Assembly: GCF_024347615.1 (NCBI RefSeq)
Contig: NZ_AP025508.1
Location: 1,674,001 to 1,738,000, forward strand
DNA length: 64,000 nt
Direction of reading: 5' to 3'
Source: Vibrio splendidus
GTDB taxonomy: Bacteria; Pseudomonadota; Gammaproteobacteria; Enterobacterales; Vibrionaceae
Positions 1 through 9,024 of the stretch are shown here, piece after piece. The translations under genes and the position numbers were made by a program. A model generated the notes under the pieces. It did not search any database, had not been told where the DNA came from, and worked only from the letters and a program-made list of their open reading frames with translations. How positions within the stretch are numbered: the stretch's first letter is position 1; each line of letters starts with the position of its first letter.

Positions 1-71
1 TAATTGTTAACTTTGATTGACTATTAGGTAACCCTAATAATAAAGCCGATTTTATATAAAGGATTAAAGAA

Positions 72-506
72 ATGAACAAAGTCTTTAAGGTTGTTGCTGT
101 ATCTGCACTTTCTATCTCTTCAGCGAACGTTTTCGCTGTGAGTGACACTTTTGATGCAACACTAGAAGTAAAACAAGCAATTACAATGACAAAAACAAGT
201 GATCTTGACTTCGGTATCATCACTTCAGACAACACAACGGACGTTGTTATCGCTCAAGGTGATGCTGGAGCTGCGGCATTTACTCTTTCTGGAGAATCTG
301 GTGATGCAGTAACAGTAAGTATTTCTGATACTAACTTGGTTAACGGCGTAAATACGATTGCAGCTGAATTCGACTTTAATAACGCTATTACTCTTACCGG
401 TGGTACTGCGGCTCTTAATATTGGTGGTACTGCACGTACTTCAAGTGCGACATTAGTTGCTGGTACATATACTGCTAACGTTGCAGTAGATGTTACTTAC
501 CAGTAA
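72..506 (+). CDS. DUF4402-like fimbrial major subunit (secreted)
   Basis: Probable major subunit of an alternative chaperone-usher fimbria. Residues 1-22 form a signal peptide ending in SANVFA. The mature part is Thr/Ala/Gly-rich, predicted beta-rich and cysteine-free, and ends in a GTYTANVAVDVTYQ strand, as in DUF4402-type pilins that are completed by donor-strand exchange. An AAAGGA ribosome site lies about 9 bases before the ATG. It is first in a same-strand run of subunit, second subunit, chaperone and usher. A hairpin just after the stop would let it be made in excess of the assembly genes. Family assignment is by pattern only. Confidence 0.72.
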   Translation: MNKVFKVVAVSALSISSANVFAVSDTFDATLEVKQAITMTKTSDLDFGIITSDNTTDVVIAQGDAGAAAFTLSGESGDAVTVSISDTNLVNGVNTIAAEFDFNNAITLTGGTAALNIGGTARTSSATLVAGTYTANVAVDVTYQ

Positions 507-531
507 TTAAATGAAACCAGTGTAATATTGT

Positions 532-556
532 GGCTGCTATAAAGCAGCCGCTTTTA
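532..556 (+). terminator. Hairpin attenuator after the major fimbrial subunit
   Basis: GGCTGC (532-537) and GCAGCC (544-549) pair around a TATAAA loop and are followed by GCTTTTA. It lies between the abundant subunit gene and the assembly genes, where partial termination commonly sets subunit-to-usher ratios. The T-tract is short, so read-through is expected. Confidence 0.6.
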
Positions 557-558
557 CT

Positions 559-996
559 ATGAGTGTTCTATTCAAATACGCGATTTATATTGGTCTGATG
601 ATTTACTCCAGCCCTTTTCATGCGCTAGAAATTATTCCTGAGAATATGGAAGTGAAATTTCCGGGTATGTATATCTCTGGGTCGGGCCAGAATGCGGATT
701 CAAACCCATCCAATAGTCAGGTTTATGTGGTTCGTTTTTATGTTGAAGGTGAGCCTGGTAAAAAAATCGTGGTTTCTCTCCCTTCCAAGCAATATCTAAA
801 CCATTCTCGTAAATCCAAACGCCTGCGTATTAGAAAGTTTTATTTTGGTTGTGGCTTATCAAAGCGTGGTAGAGCCAAAATCAAAGGGAATGGAAGAAGC
901 AAATTATTGTGTATTGGTGCCAAAGTGAAAATCGGCGCTAACCACCCAGCAGGCCTTTACACCAGTACAATCCCTTTTGAGGTTAATTATAAATGA
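559..996 (+). CDS. Secreted minor fimbrial subunit, basic
   Basis: A 145-residue exported protein with an N-terminal signal sequence (cleavage near residue 23, after FHA). It ends in AGLYTSTIPFEVNYK, the same closing-strand pattern as the preceding subunit, so it is probably a minor or tip pilin. Unlike the major subunit it carries a very basic stretch around residues 75-115 (KSKRLRIRK, then KRGRAKIKGNGRSK) and two cysteines that could form a disulfide. Its stop overlaps the start of the chaperone gene (ATGA), so the two are translationally coupled. Function is inferred from operon position. Confidence 0.6.
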   Translation: MSVLFKYAIYIGLMIYSSPFHALEIIPENMEVKFPGMYISGSGQNADSNPSNSQVYVVRFYVEGEPGKKIVVSLPSKQYLNHSRKSKRLRIRKFYFGCGLSKRGRAKIKGNGRSKLLCIGAKVKIGANHPAGLYTSTIPFEVNYK

Positions 997-1703
997 AGTT
1001 GTTTATCTCATGTGTTCTCGGCTTAATCTTCACAACACAAGCCTATGCTCAGTTACTCATCGCACCGACTCGTTTTGTGCTGGATGCCGACACTTCGGTG
1101 ACTGAAAAAATCGTCGTCGAAAACAATTCAAATCAACCGATTCGCTTGGAGATAAAACCGATTTATCGCCCGGTAAAGGCTAGTGGCTTAGTTCGAACTG
1201 ACGCTAATATCGCGCAATCAGAAGATATCGCTAGTTGGATTAAAGTGTCACCACCAATAATTCGTGAACTTAAACCCAATCAAAGACGCACGGTTCGCTT
1301 ACGTATGAATGCTTTACCTGCTGACATGGCTGATGGTGAATATCGTGCTTACTTGTGGTTTTCCCCAATAGCAAAAGCTGCAGAGCTATCAGACATTGCG
1401 TTGTCTTCAAGTAAAACCAACAGTGATGGTTCAGCCTTTCAACTGAACTTTCACATCAACAGTTATGTGCCTGTTTATGTTCAGAAAGGTGAGCAGGTGC
1501 AAGATGTTAAGTTTGCGTGTGACAACCAAAGCATCAAGATTCGAAACGATGGTAACTTTCAGTTTACTGCGAAATTGAATGTCGATGAGCATAGCGAAAA
1601 AGTGGTGCTACTTCGTAATGCTGAATTAACCAAGCCTTTCCCAAAAGGCTCAAAGATCTCACTGCTTCAGAACGAACAGCCTCTGTACGAATGTGTTCTG
1701 TAG
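993..1703 (+). CDS. Periplasmic fimbrial chaperone
   Basis: A 236-residue PapD-like chaperone that would cap fimbrial subunits in the periplasm. It has a signal peptide (residues 1-19, ending AYA) followed by LLIAPTRFVLDAD, the usual start of the first immunoglobulin-like domain. The IKVSPPIIRELKPNQRRTVRLR stretch, at about residues 82-103, corresponds to the conserved G1-strand region that inserts into subunits. The C-terminal half is a second, shorter beta domain with two cysteines. It belongs to the alternative (alpha/CS1-like) class by its neighbours. It overlaps the upstream gene by 4 bases. Confidence 0.8.
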   Translation: MKLFISCVLGLIFTTQAYAQLLIAPTRFVLDADTSVTEKIVVENNSNQPIRLEIKPIYRPVKASGLVRTDANIAQSEDIASWIKVSPPIIRELKPNQRRTVRLRMNALPADMADGEYRAYLWFSPIAKAAELSDIALSSSKTNSDGSAFQLNFHINSYVPVYVQKGEQVQDVKFACDNQSIKIRNDGNFQFTAKLNVDEHSEKVVLLRNAELTKPFPKGSKISLLQNEQPLYECVL

Positions 1704-1750
1704 TGCTCGTTTCATTGAAGCGAACTCTGTAAAAGCCAGTGTTCAATTGC

Positions 1751-4189
1751 ATGGTTTGGCGACTTTTGTTGCTCGCTTCACTGTTTCCTTTTGCTGCGTA
1801 TTCGCAATCTAAAGCAGAAAGTGATGCGAGTGAACTCTATCCAGCCCATGTTGAAGTTAGAGTCGGGAAAGTGGGGGATAGCTTTTATCGTGTCATGATG
1901 GATGACTACGAAGAACCCTTCATTTCGATATCCAATGCCGCTTTTTATCTGCTCGAAATGAATGGTCAGTGTGATGAAAGCGGATATTGCGAACTGTATT
2001 TGCCTCAAGATGTGGGAAGAGAATCTCCTCCGTACATTTTAGATACCGAACAAGCCATTTGTTATCGCGATGACAACAATATCCAGTCGATCAAATATCA
2101 AGTCATCGACTCAGAAACTTACATCCACTGGTACAGCTTACAAGCTTGTATCCCGGCAAAAGTGCGTTGGGATATTGATGATTATCGGCTCACCGTTACT
2201 CCGGAATTCAGTTCATTGACTGAACTGGAAGCCGCTATTTTTAAGATGAAAAATGAATCACGTAAGAAGGCCGAGGATCTCAAGCGAGCTAAAAACACGC
2301 CAGCTTTCGAACCTGTTGCCGCTGTGGGTTTAGCGACTCGGTTAGCGGCTTCTGTTTATCACGACAGTGAAACTGGCGGTGATGTTTACGCAATCTCAGA
2401 CACCATATTAAGTACTGAACACTCCTTGTCTCGCTTGTCGATTGATTCACGAGAAGATAACCCCATCGTTTATTACAACATTGCGGTAGAAGCTCATGAC
2501 GGTGAAGGCTCTTTGGAAGTCGGCCATGTGTTATTAGATGGCAGCGTCTTTACCGTGAATCAAACCCTCGAAGATGGGCTCTATTACACCAACCGAAAGC
2601 GACAGACAGAGTTCGGCAACCTTCAACTCGAACGAACCACTCAACCCAACATCAGTATCGATGTTTTGGTCAATGGTATTTATCAAACCACTTATCGCTC
2701 TGATGAGTTTGGACGTTTCGTGGTTGAAGAAGACAACATCTCCCCCGGTGACACCATCAAGTTTCGCTACTACTTATCGAAAGGTGTCTGGCAGGAAGAA
2801 GAGATCACCGTCGCCGGTTTAGAAGATGCATTTCTGCCAAGCAACGAGTGGGGTGTGCAAGTGGTGGGCAATGAAGGTGCAGACCGAGCTGGCGCTGTGT
2901 CGCTCGAATATGGGCTTGCCGATTACTTCACTGTGGGTAGTGCCTTTATGAGGCAAAATGGAAAAGACTTGATTGGCGTTCAAGGACGATACTTACCGGC
3001 GCATTGGTTCGCGGGTCATATCGGTTGGTTGCCGGAGTTCAATCGGTTTCCAATGGAGTTTGATATTTTGATCAATGGTGATCAGTCGGCATCGATAGAG
3101 CTTAATAAAACCGATGAATTGGACTTAGAGTCGATGGAGTACGATGTTTTCAAATACAACCTGTCGCTTGCCAATCTAACGGCCTTTTTGACGGTAAGGG
3201 ATGATGAAGATGAGTTGAGCGTTGAACCCAAGTTGAACTCGAAAGTGGCTCGTAATCTGTTTGTCTCATACGCCGGTGACTATCGATACATCAAAGCTTC
3301 TCATCAAGAAGACTATCTACACACTATTGGTTTGGCTAAAAGCGGTTTTTCGGATACGTCGTGGAATATTTCTGGAACTGTTGATGGCTCTGGTCATCAT
3401 GAACGAACGGAGCTGTCTCTGAGAAATGCGTGCAAAGAGTGCCTGTTAGATCCGTTGGAGGTTTTTCAAGAGCTCACGACGAACGTATCGGCTCGCTATC
3501 AAAAACAGGAAGTTTCGTTTTCCGCCTCTTTAGAAGCTCGAGTGAACCCTTATTTACTCTTTAAGCTAGAAGGAACCGAAGACCGATACGGTGTCGAGAT
3601 GACAACCGAATTCGGTGCTAAAACTTACTTTGATGAAAGCATTGGTGAGTTTGTTGAGTGGAATCGATACAACCATTCTAAGCTGACGGGCGTTGTCTAC
3701 GATCACCACAAACAACCCATACAAGGCGTAAGCCTACAAATCTTGGACCAACGAGCGGTCAGTGATGCAAAGGGCCGATTTGAATTCTCAAGTGTTCCGG
3801 CTCGAGATAATCTACCTATCTATATCGATGAAGGGGCACTCGACCTTAACCTCACGCCGATTCAAAACCCTGTGTTTGTAAACACTAAGCAAGTCGGGCT
3901 AACTCATGCTCACATCGAAATGGTGGTGTCATTTGGCGTCGATGGCACAGTGGAAGGCGAGCTAGAAAACAGTGCTTATCTGCACTTTAAACATATCCAG
4001 AAAGGCACCGAGTATTCGAGCGAGATTGAGAGCGATGGCTTTTACATGGTAGAGGGGCTCATCGCGGGCAAATACATTGTGACTTTAGAAATGGGCGACA
4101 AGCGATACGTGCAAGGTGCCGACTTGGACGGCGATTTCTGGGTAAGCGACCTCACATTCAACCTCATTGATTTTCATAAGGTGTACTAA
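1751..4189 (+). CDS. Outer-membrane fimbrial usher, CS1/TcfC-like
   Basis: An 812-residue protein that would form the outer-membrane pore and assembly platform for the fimbria. The signal peptide begins MVWRLLLLASLFPFAAYS. A GTG 12 bases upstream (1739) would add four residues, and neither start has a clear ribosome site. After a charged periplasmic region comes a long beta-rich part with alternating aromatic and polar residues, consistent with a beta-barrel. Near residues 650-690 there is a carboxypeptidase-regulatory-like fold (LTGVVYDHHKQPIQGVSLQI, then SDAKGRFEFSSVP), as in TcfC/CooC-type ushers. It closes the operon 47 bases after the chaperone. Confidence 0.75.
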   Translation: MVWRLLLLASLFPFAAYSQSKAESDASELYPAHVEVRVGKVGDSFYRVMMDDYEEPFISISNAAFYLLEMNGQCDESGYCELYLPQDVGRESPPYILDTEQAICYRDDNNIQSIKYQVIDSETYIHWYSLQACIPAKVRWDIDDYRLTVTPEFSSLTELEAAIFKMKNESRKKAEDLKRAKNTPAFEPVAAVGLATRLAASVYHDSETGGDVYAISDTILSTEHSLSRLSIDSREDNPIVYYNIAVEAHDGEGSLEVGHVLLDGSVFTVNQTLEDGLYYTNRKRQTEFGNLQLERTTQPNISIDVLVNGIYQTTYRSDEFGRFVVEEDNISPGDTIKFRYYLSKGVWQEEEITVAGLEDAFLPSNEWGVQVVGNEGADRAGAVSLEYGLADYFTVGSAFMRQNGKDLIGVQGRYLPAHWFAGHIGWLPEFNRFPMEFDILINGDQSASIELNKTDELDLESMEYDVFKYNLSLANLTAFLTVRDDEDELSVEPKLNSKVARNLFVSYAGDYRYIKASHQEDYLHTIGLAKSGFSDTSWNISGTVDGSGHHERTELSLRNACKECLLDPLEVFQELTTNVSARYQKQEVSFSASLEARVNPYLLFKLEGTEDRYGVEMTTEFGAKTYFDESIGEFVEWNRYNHSKLTGVVYDHHKQPIQGVSLQILDQRAVSDAKGRFEFSSVPARDNLPIYIDEGALDLNLTPIQNPVFVNTKQVGLTHAHIEMVVSFGVDGTVEGELENSAYLHFKHIQKGTEYSSEIESDGFYMVEGLIAGKYIVTLEMGDKRYVQGADLDGDFWVSDLTFNLIDFHKVY

Positions 4190-4204
4190 ATCCGATCGTT
4201 TTGA

Positions 4205-5053
4205 TTAGTCTGAAGGAGGCGACAGTATCAATCGCACTTTTTGTTTCATGGTTAGCTCTCGGTTCTTCAAATCTTTGAATATGGCCTTCCATTCTTGAAA
4301 GGTGACCACTATCGGGTTAAAACTGTTTACTGGTTTGGTGACACCGTAACGCACGGTTTCAACTTCCGGTTCGAACGTACCAAACAATTTATCCCAAATG
4401 ATCAAAACACCGGCGTAGTTCTTATCGATGTATTGCGGGTTTTTGCCGTGATGTACTCGATGATGCGAAGGGGTGTTAAAGATGTATTCAAGTGGCCCCA
4501 AGCTTCGTATCCATTGTGTATGGACGAAGAACTGCAAACCTAGATTGAGAAGCACCACAAAGATGACCCATTTAGGGTCGAAACCGATGATGACGAGCGG
4601 TACCCAAAATAGCCACATGCCTGCGAATGGGTACATCAAACTCTGACGGAAAGCCGTACTGAAGTTCATCTGTTCTGAACTGTGGTGCGCGACGTGCGCG
4701 GCCCACATCCAGCGAATACGATGGCTTGCTCTATGGAACCAATAATAGAAAAAGTCTTGTAACACCATCAATACGACAAAACTCAGCACGCCCATTTCAA
4801 TGTCCATTAAGCGCCAACCAAACAGCCATAGATACAGCTGCACGACCAATAACCCAGTGAGCAAATCGGAGAGTTGATGCATTCCCGCCAGCGTGAAGTT
4901 ACACATCACTTCTGAAAGTTTATAGTTGGAATTGTCTGGTAGTCGACCTTGCTTCTGAGCGATAAAATACTCAGCCAACATGCACACCACGAATAAGGGC
5001 GCTAATACCAGCAGTAGCCATTCCGGGTGATTGATTAATGCGTCGATATTCAT
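4205..5053 (-). CDS. Sterol desaturase / fatty acid hydroxylase family membrane protein
   Basis: A 282-residue integral-membrane di-iron enzyme of the fatty-acid-hydroxylase superfamily. The histidine clusters are visible: WFHRASHR, HVAHH, HTQW and SHHRVHHG, with the Asn-Tyr-Ala-Gly-Val-Leu-Ile-Ile-Trp-Asp motif near the C-terminus. Several hydrophobic segments flank them. Substrate is unknown; bacterial members act on various lipids. It is convergent with the usher gene, with only 15 bases between the stops. The AraC-type gene split by the island lies one gene upstream, so it may once have been under that regulator. Confidence 0.85.
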   Translation of the reverse strand: MNIDALINHPEWLLLVLAPLFVVCMLAEYFIAQKQGRLPDNSNYKLSEVMCNFTLAGMHQLSDLLTGLLVVQLYLWLFGWRLMDIEMGVLSFVVLMVLQDFFYYWFHRASHRIRWMWAAHVAHHSSEQMNFSTAFRQSLMYPFAGMWLFWVPLVIIGFDPKWVIFVVLLNLGLQFFVHTQWIRSLGPLEYIFNTPSHHRVHHGKNPQYIDKNYAGVLIIWDKLFGTFEPEVETVRYGVTKPVNSFNPIVVTFQEWKAIFKDLKNRELTMKQKVRLILSPPSD

Positions 5054-5140
5054 GTTTTATCCTTGTTGAGACGCCATACGCGTTCTTAGTATCAAGTTTA
5101 CTTAGACTTGCTCGCCTGAGATTCAATCAGCAGAATTACG

Positions 5141-6154
5141 TTACCAGCGAGCAAAGTGATCTTCTGTTAGGCCAAGAACACCAACGAGTCGATGTGTCAC
5201 TCCATTGTTGTCTTCAATCGAGCCAGAAAAGTGACCAATGAACTGACGAAAGTTACTCTTTAACAGCCATAAATTGAGCTTTTCGCTGCGGTTATTTAAG
5301 GGCGTAAAGGTCAGGTTTATACGTCCATCTTGTGATGTTATCTGCCAAGGCAAGTTCGTGTCTTGGCGACTGAACGTAAACTGTACCGGGTTAAGCAAGT
5401 GTCTGGTTCCATTGACCCATAACACGTTTTCGCAGCCTCCGGTTTCATTCACGCCCGCCGCGAGGTTTAGGCCAATATCTGTGCCATTGGATTGCGTGTT
5501 GATGCTTGCCCAGCGCCAGCTGGTTTCGCGTCTCATGTAGCCCGCTGAAAAGTCATAACCGGCACGAGCTTGTTCGAGAACAAGTGATTCTCCCTTGATT
5601 TGGATTTCACCGCTGATGCGCAAAGCATTGTGCTTTTGGGTGTAAGTCCAACCTGAATAACCCGTTGGGCTGCACATCGCCAAGGGCAAGCTGTCGGCTT
5701 CAGGCTCTAAAGCGATATCGGCCTTGATGAGTTTGGTATTCAAGCAAACTCGCCATTGCCCGTCTTTAATATCAAAGGTGATGCTTTGGCCTGCAATGTT
5801 TGTCGTGCCGTCAAATGGCGAAGCGGTAACTTGTTTATCAAACCCTAATGGCCTCAACCAAGATGACTCTTCTAGATGGTTGTTTTCAATATCGTACAGA
5901 TAACAAAATGCCGAGCCTAAGTAGCGAATATCCGCGATAGCGACACCAATAATGTGCGTGTCGGTGACAATGCTGACAAATTGGAATTGTTTGTAGTGGA
6001 AGTGCTTCTGCCAAGAGTTTGCTTTTGAATCCATCGAGTTTCGGTAGTCAAAGCTCTCGATGTTCAGGTGCTTGGGGATGCCATCGAAATGTCCAATGAT
6101 CGGCTGACCATTAGAATCAATCAAACTGTGTGGGGCTGGGTTTGTTTTTATCAT
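5141..6154 (-). CDS. DUF2804 domain-containing protein
   Basis: A 337-residue cytosolic protein matching the DUF2804 pattern: an N-terminal LIDSNGQPIIGHFDGIPKHL, a mid-part rich in GYSGWTYTQK and GYDFSAGYMRRETSWRWAS, and a lipocalin-like beta-rich composition. Members often lie near lipid-modifying enzymes, and here a sterol-desaturase-family gene follows on the same strand. It is divergent from the interrupted AraC regulator, 169 bases away, which is the classical layout for a regulator and its target. Biochemical function is unknown. Confidence 0.75.
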   Translation of the reverse strand: MIKTNPAPHSLIDSNGQPIIGHFDGIPKHLNIESFDYRNSMDSKANSWQKHFHYKQFQFVSIVTDTHIIGVAIADIRYLGSAFCYLYDIENNHLEESSWLRPLGFDKQVTASPFDGTTNIAGQSITFDIKDGQWRVCLNTKLIKADIALEPEADSLPLAMCSPTGYSGWTYTQKHNALRISGEIQIKGESLVLEQARAGYDFSAGYMRRETSWRWASINTQSNGTDIGLNLAAGVNETGGCENVLWVNGTRHLLNPVQFTFSRQDTNLPWQITSQDGRINLTFTPLNNRSEKLNLWLLKSNFRQFIGHFSGSIEDNNGVTHRLVGVLGLTEDHFARW

Positions 6155-6323
6155 TGCGATGGTTCACATTAATTTAACAATTAAAGCCATTGTGCGATGA
6201 GTAGCGTAGAATTGGGAGGTCATATTCGGACAAGAGCGCGTTGCCAATCACGATTTTGTCAGTAGTGTTGTTGAAGCTGAGTAGTCATGTTGATGGGAAT
6301 GGGCTCAATATAAGGAGAGACTA

Positions 6324-6791
6324 TTGAAGATTATCGCGGAGTATAAGCCAACCGGACATCGGCATCAGTTGGGGACATTAGATATCGCGCTGCTGTTGAA
6401 TACGTTAGAGCAACGAGGTATCGATATTGAAAGGTTACTCAATGATGTCGGTTTGCCGAACATGGATTGGCGAGACCCGAATGGAAAGCTGACTTACGCT
6501 GATAAACTTGCGTTATTTAGCGTGGCGAATCAGAGCTTTCCTCACGATGGCTTAGGGCTTTGGCTGGGGGAACACGCTAGCTTGAGCCACTTTGGTGTGT
6601 TGGGTTATGCGCTATCGACCAGTCAAAATGTCGGGGAGGCCATCAAGTCGGGCTTTAAATATCTGCTCCTGAACGGTCCTATCTTCTCGGTTAAATTGTT
6701 TCTAGATTCCGAGCAAGCAGTGATTCAGATTGAGAACACCTTGGAAGTGGGTGATCTCCTTCCTTTCTGCAGTGAATATTTCTTGAGCTCA
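6324..6791 (+). pseudogene. AraC-family regulator, 5' part (gene split by the island)
   Basis: N-terminal ligand-binding part of an AraC-type regulator of the arabinose-binding-domain class. Translation starts at TTG with a strong AAGGAG site six bases upstream. The frame continues past the junction to a chance stop at 6806, adding only HYIH. The DNA-binding half lies 31.6 kb away at 38393-38959. Joining codon TCA (6789-6791) to ATC (38393) gives SEYFLSS-IVSLFKELTG in frame and a 344-residue protein, the normal size for the family. The fragment has no helix-turn-helix and is presumably non-functional. Confidence 0.9.
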
Positions 6792-7284
6792 CATTATATT
6801 CACTAAAAAATAATCTTACTTAGTGAGTGAGTGAGTGAGTTTCCAAGTATACAAGGGCTCACAAGGCCTTTCTATCTAGACTTTCCTTTACGAAAATAGA
6901 AAGATTTGTAAACCTAGTGCTTTAATGGATGAATTCTGTTCAAAATTACCTCCATTATTCTTTACAAAAATAGTAGCAAATTAAAAACGACTGCTCTATA
7001 AAATTTCTTTCCAGAAGGCTTTGTAAGGCGATGGCCTCACTGCGTGAAACCATCACCCTGCTAAAAGGGTATTTAGGGGAATGATGGTAAAGTAAAATAA
7101 TAAAGCCACTCCTGACGCTCGCACAGCTCACTACTCGCTAGGCATATATGATTTTCCTTGACCATCGGTATAACACTCGTATAAGAGCCTCCGTAACTCG
7201 CTTTTGGACAAAAACGATTTAGACCTATAGCTCTAAAATGTTTATACAAGATTAGAAAAAGTATCTTGAAACCTTAAATGCTTG
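6792..7284. other. Noncoding left end of the island
   Basis: No supported gene in about 490 bases. Directly inside the junction is a run of GTGA tetranucleotides (6823-6840). Near 7020-7110 there is a low-complexity, structure-rich stretch, and at 7271-7293 a half attC-like site belonging to the FRG gene. The recombination site used by the island integrases should lie here, but I cannot define core repeats by eye. Confidence 0.5.
6823..6840. repeat. GTGA tetranucleotide tandem repeat
   Basis: Four and a half copies of GTGA lie about 30 bases inside the left end of the island. Not within any supported gene, so a slippage effect on protein expression is not evident. Confidence 0.7.
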
Positions 7285-7293
7285 TTATAAGCC
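7271..7293 (-). other. Half attC-like site at the end of the FRG gene
   Basis: On the minus strand the FRG gene ends GGCTTATAACAAGC followed by ATTTAAGG. The stop codon lies inside TTATAACAA, exactly as in many Vibrio superintegron cassettes, where the first attC arm overlaps the stop. No matching second arm (GTTAGGC/GTTATGC type) was found within the following 150 bases, so the site appears truncated. Confidence 0.5.
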
Positions 7294-8040
7294 ACCCAGT
7301 TGCGATTGCATATATTCAGGTGCCTTTTCAAGATCTAATGGTCGAGTAGTATGATTGTAAAATTCTGTTTTAAGTGATTTTGCAATACCATCGAGACCAG
7401 GATAGATAGTTGATTCATTAATACCTAACAAACCAAGTTTTGACTGAATTTGAGGTTTTAACTCACCAGGTATAACAAATTTATGCAACTTGTCAGTGTC
7501 AAATGCCTTTCTAGGTTCGTGATGAACAGTAAACAAGCCAGCTTGATTGACTAGACGCTCTGAGATGCTTGGCCCATAGAACTCCAATGTTTGAGTTAGA
7601 TCAAGTGGGTCAATATGATAACTCGAATCTATGTGTATATGACTTATAAGGCCGTACACCGCACAGTTACTCAGGGGCTTTCCTCCGTATAGTTCTTCAG
7701 GTGAGTGAGCTGTAGCAAAGTACAACGCAATTAGAGGGTTAATACTCCAATCTAAAAGTCTTGTAGGCAAACCATAGTGTTGCGCCAAGCTAAGCCATTC
7801 CCAGTCATTTGACGGCTGACACTGTACTCGCAGCGCACTCTTCATCTTGAATTGCTCTAATAGCGCCCTTTCTCTATCAAGCTCCTCGCTCGAATCTCCG
7901 AGCAATGGCAGGCGACCGACAGAGGAAATCAATTCATATTCAGAGTTAATTACTCCTCGAAAAACCATGTGGTTCTCTGGGACAAATCGTGTGGCAAACG
8001 AAAAGACTTTTTCTATCGTATCCAGACTATAATATTTCAT
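7285..8040 (-). CDS. FRG domain-containing protein
   Basis: A 251-residue protein with an FRG domain, named for the Phe-Arg-Gly seen here as MVFRGVINSEYELISSVGR at residues 26-44. The second signature, WEWLSLAQHYGLPTRLLDWS followed by NPLIALYFA, is also present. FRG proteins are common on defence and cassette-borne islands, but no reaction is firmly assigned. It starts 27 bases after the Mrr-like endonuclease stop and is preceded by an AGAGAGGCAAC ribosome site, so the two are likely co-transcribed and may form one system. Confidence 0.85.
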   Translation of the reverse strand: MKYYSLDTIEKVFSFATRFVPENHMVFRGVINSEYELISSVGRLPLLGDSSEELDRERALLEQFKMKSALRVQCQPSNDWEWLSLAQHYGLPTRLLDWSINPLIALYFATAHSPEELYGGKPLSNCAVYGLISHIHIDSSYHIDPLDLTQTLEFYGPSISERLVNQAGLFTVHHEPRKAFDTDKLHKFVIPGELKPQIQSKLGLLGINESTIYPGLDGIAKSLKTEFYNHTTRPLDLEKAPEYMQSQLGGL

Positions 8041-8067
8041 GTTGCCTCTCTGGCTTATACCGCCCTG

Positions 8068-8868
8068 TTAGCTGTCATCTTCGGCATTATACATGCCTTT
8101 GGCCATCATTTTTGACGGAGTTTCATCACTACTCAAAGACAAGATACAGTCTGGGTTATAATCTCCATTTTTATGCATTTCCCACTCCGATGCTAACAGC
8201 TTTGCCTCGAAGTGATTGAAATTGAGGTTCAACCAGTTTTGCAGTTGCTGAAAGTTGTCAGCAAACAATTCTCCTTGGTGTTCTTTATGTCCTGTACCAA
8301 GAAATATTGGATAGTTTTTATCTGATGCATCCATCAACGCTTTACGTGCTACACCTAGTAACATTTGACCTGTAAATCTAAGCTCATGGTCCATTAAATG
8401 ATGACGAAGGCCGTATTTAATTCGAATTTTTTTGGAATGAGACCAATATCTATTTTCTAGCAAATCCAAACGTGTTTCGTAAGTTTTGAGTATTTCAGAC
8501 TCAACAAAGCCTTTAGTTTCTTCTTTAAGTTGGTCGAAAGTCAGCAACTTTATATTTGTATTATTTGCAGCTTCCATAGCACCACTTTGAAACCCGCTAC
8601 TAGAAACTATAAATGCTTTATCTACACCTAAGTCTTCAGCAATGCTTCGTAGTGCAAGTACATGTCCCTTGTTTACATTGCGCTTCCAATGTTTAGCTTC
8701 GATTATCCATTGTAAATCAATGCCTAAGAATTTAGTTTTTACATACACGTCTACATCATGTTCGGTTCTTACACCTTTCAAACAAACGTTGGTTTCCGAT
8801 TCAGCACCGATAGACCTAAAGTGCTGGCATATCTGTTCTTGAAATAAATACCATTCTTCTTGTCGCAT
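8068..8868 (-). CDS. Mrr-like restriction endonuclease
   Basis: A 266-residue protein with a PD-(D/E)XK nuclease fold of the Mrr_cat type in its N-terminal half. Conserved residues visible are an Asp in EHDVDVYVK (about residue 34) and the Glu-Ala-Lys of WIIEAKHWK (residues 54-62), followed by SSSGFQSGAMEAA, the Q-containing motif typical of Mrr. The C-terminal half is helical and unassigned. Start ATG is preceded by AAAGGTAATTA. It would cut foreign, probably modified, DNA; no methyltransferase accompanies it. It is followed directly by the FRG gene. Confidence 0.75.
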   Translation of the reverse strand: MRQEEWYLFQEQICQHFRSIGAESETNVCLKGVRTEHDVDVYVKTKFLGIDLQWIIEAKHWKRNVNKGHVLALRSIAEDLGVDKAFIVSSSGFQSGAMEAANNTNIKLLTFDQLKEETKGFVESEILKTYETRLDLLENRYWSHSKKIRIKYGLRHHLMDHELRFTGQMLLGVARKALMDASDKNYPIFLGTGHKEHQGELFADNFQQLQNWLNLNFNHFEAKLLASEWEMHKNGDYNPDCILSLSSDETPSKMMAKGMYNAEDDS

Positions 8869-8901
8869 TAATTACCTTTATCTCCAAGCTTGACTCTAAC
8901 G

Positions 8902-9024
8902 GCTAACGCCAAATTAAGTAGTGAGTAACACTACCACCCACCTAAACCATTGTGCCGTAAATACTTAAGCTAATTCAAAGCAAAAATGCCAAGTGTTACA
9001 AATCTGATTAAATTTATTGTTATG
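8902..9024 (-). other. attC-like recombination site
   Basis: On the minus strand it runs from ACATAACAATAAATTTAATC (overlapping the stop of the 120-residue membrane protein gene) to TTAATTTGGCGTTAGCCG just before the Mrr-like gene. The arms are imperfectly complementary and separated by about 85 bases, giving a length near 120 bp, as in Vibrio superintegron repeats. The arrangement gene, attC, gene, all in one direction, is that of a cassette array. Confidence 0.55.

Noticed and set aside
1564..1752. 62-codon frame on the minus strand over the chaperone gene end
   Set aside because: It lies antisense to a well-supported chaperone gene, has a low-complexity repeat translation and no ribosome site.
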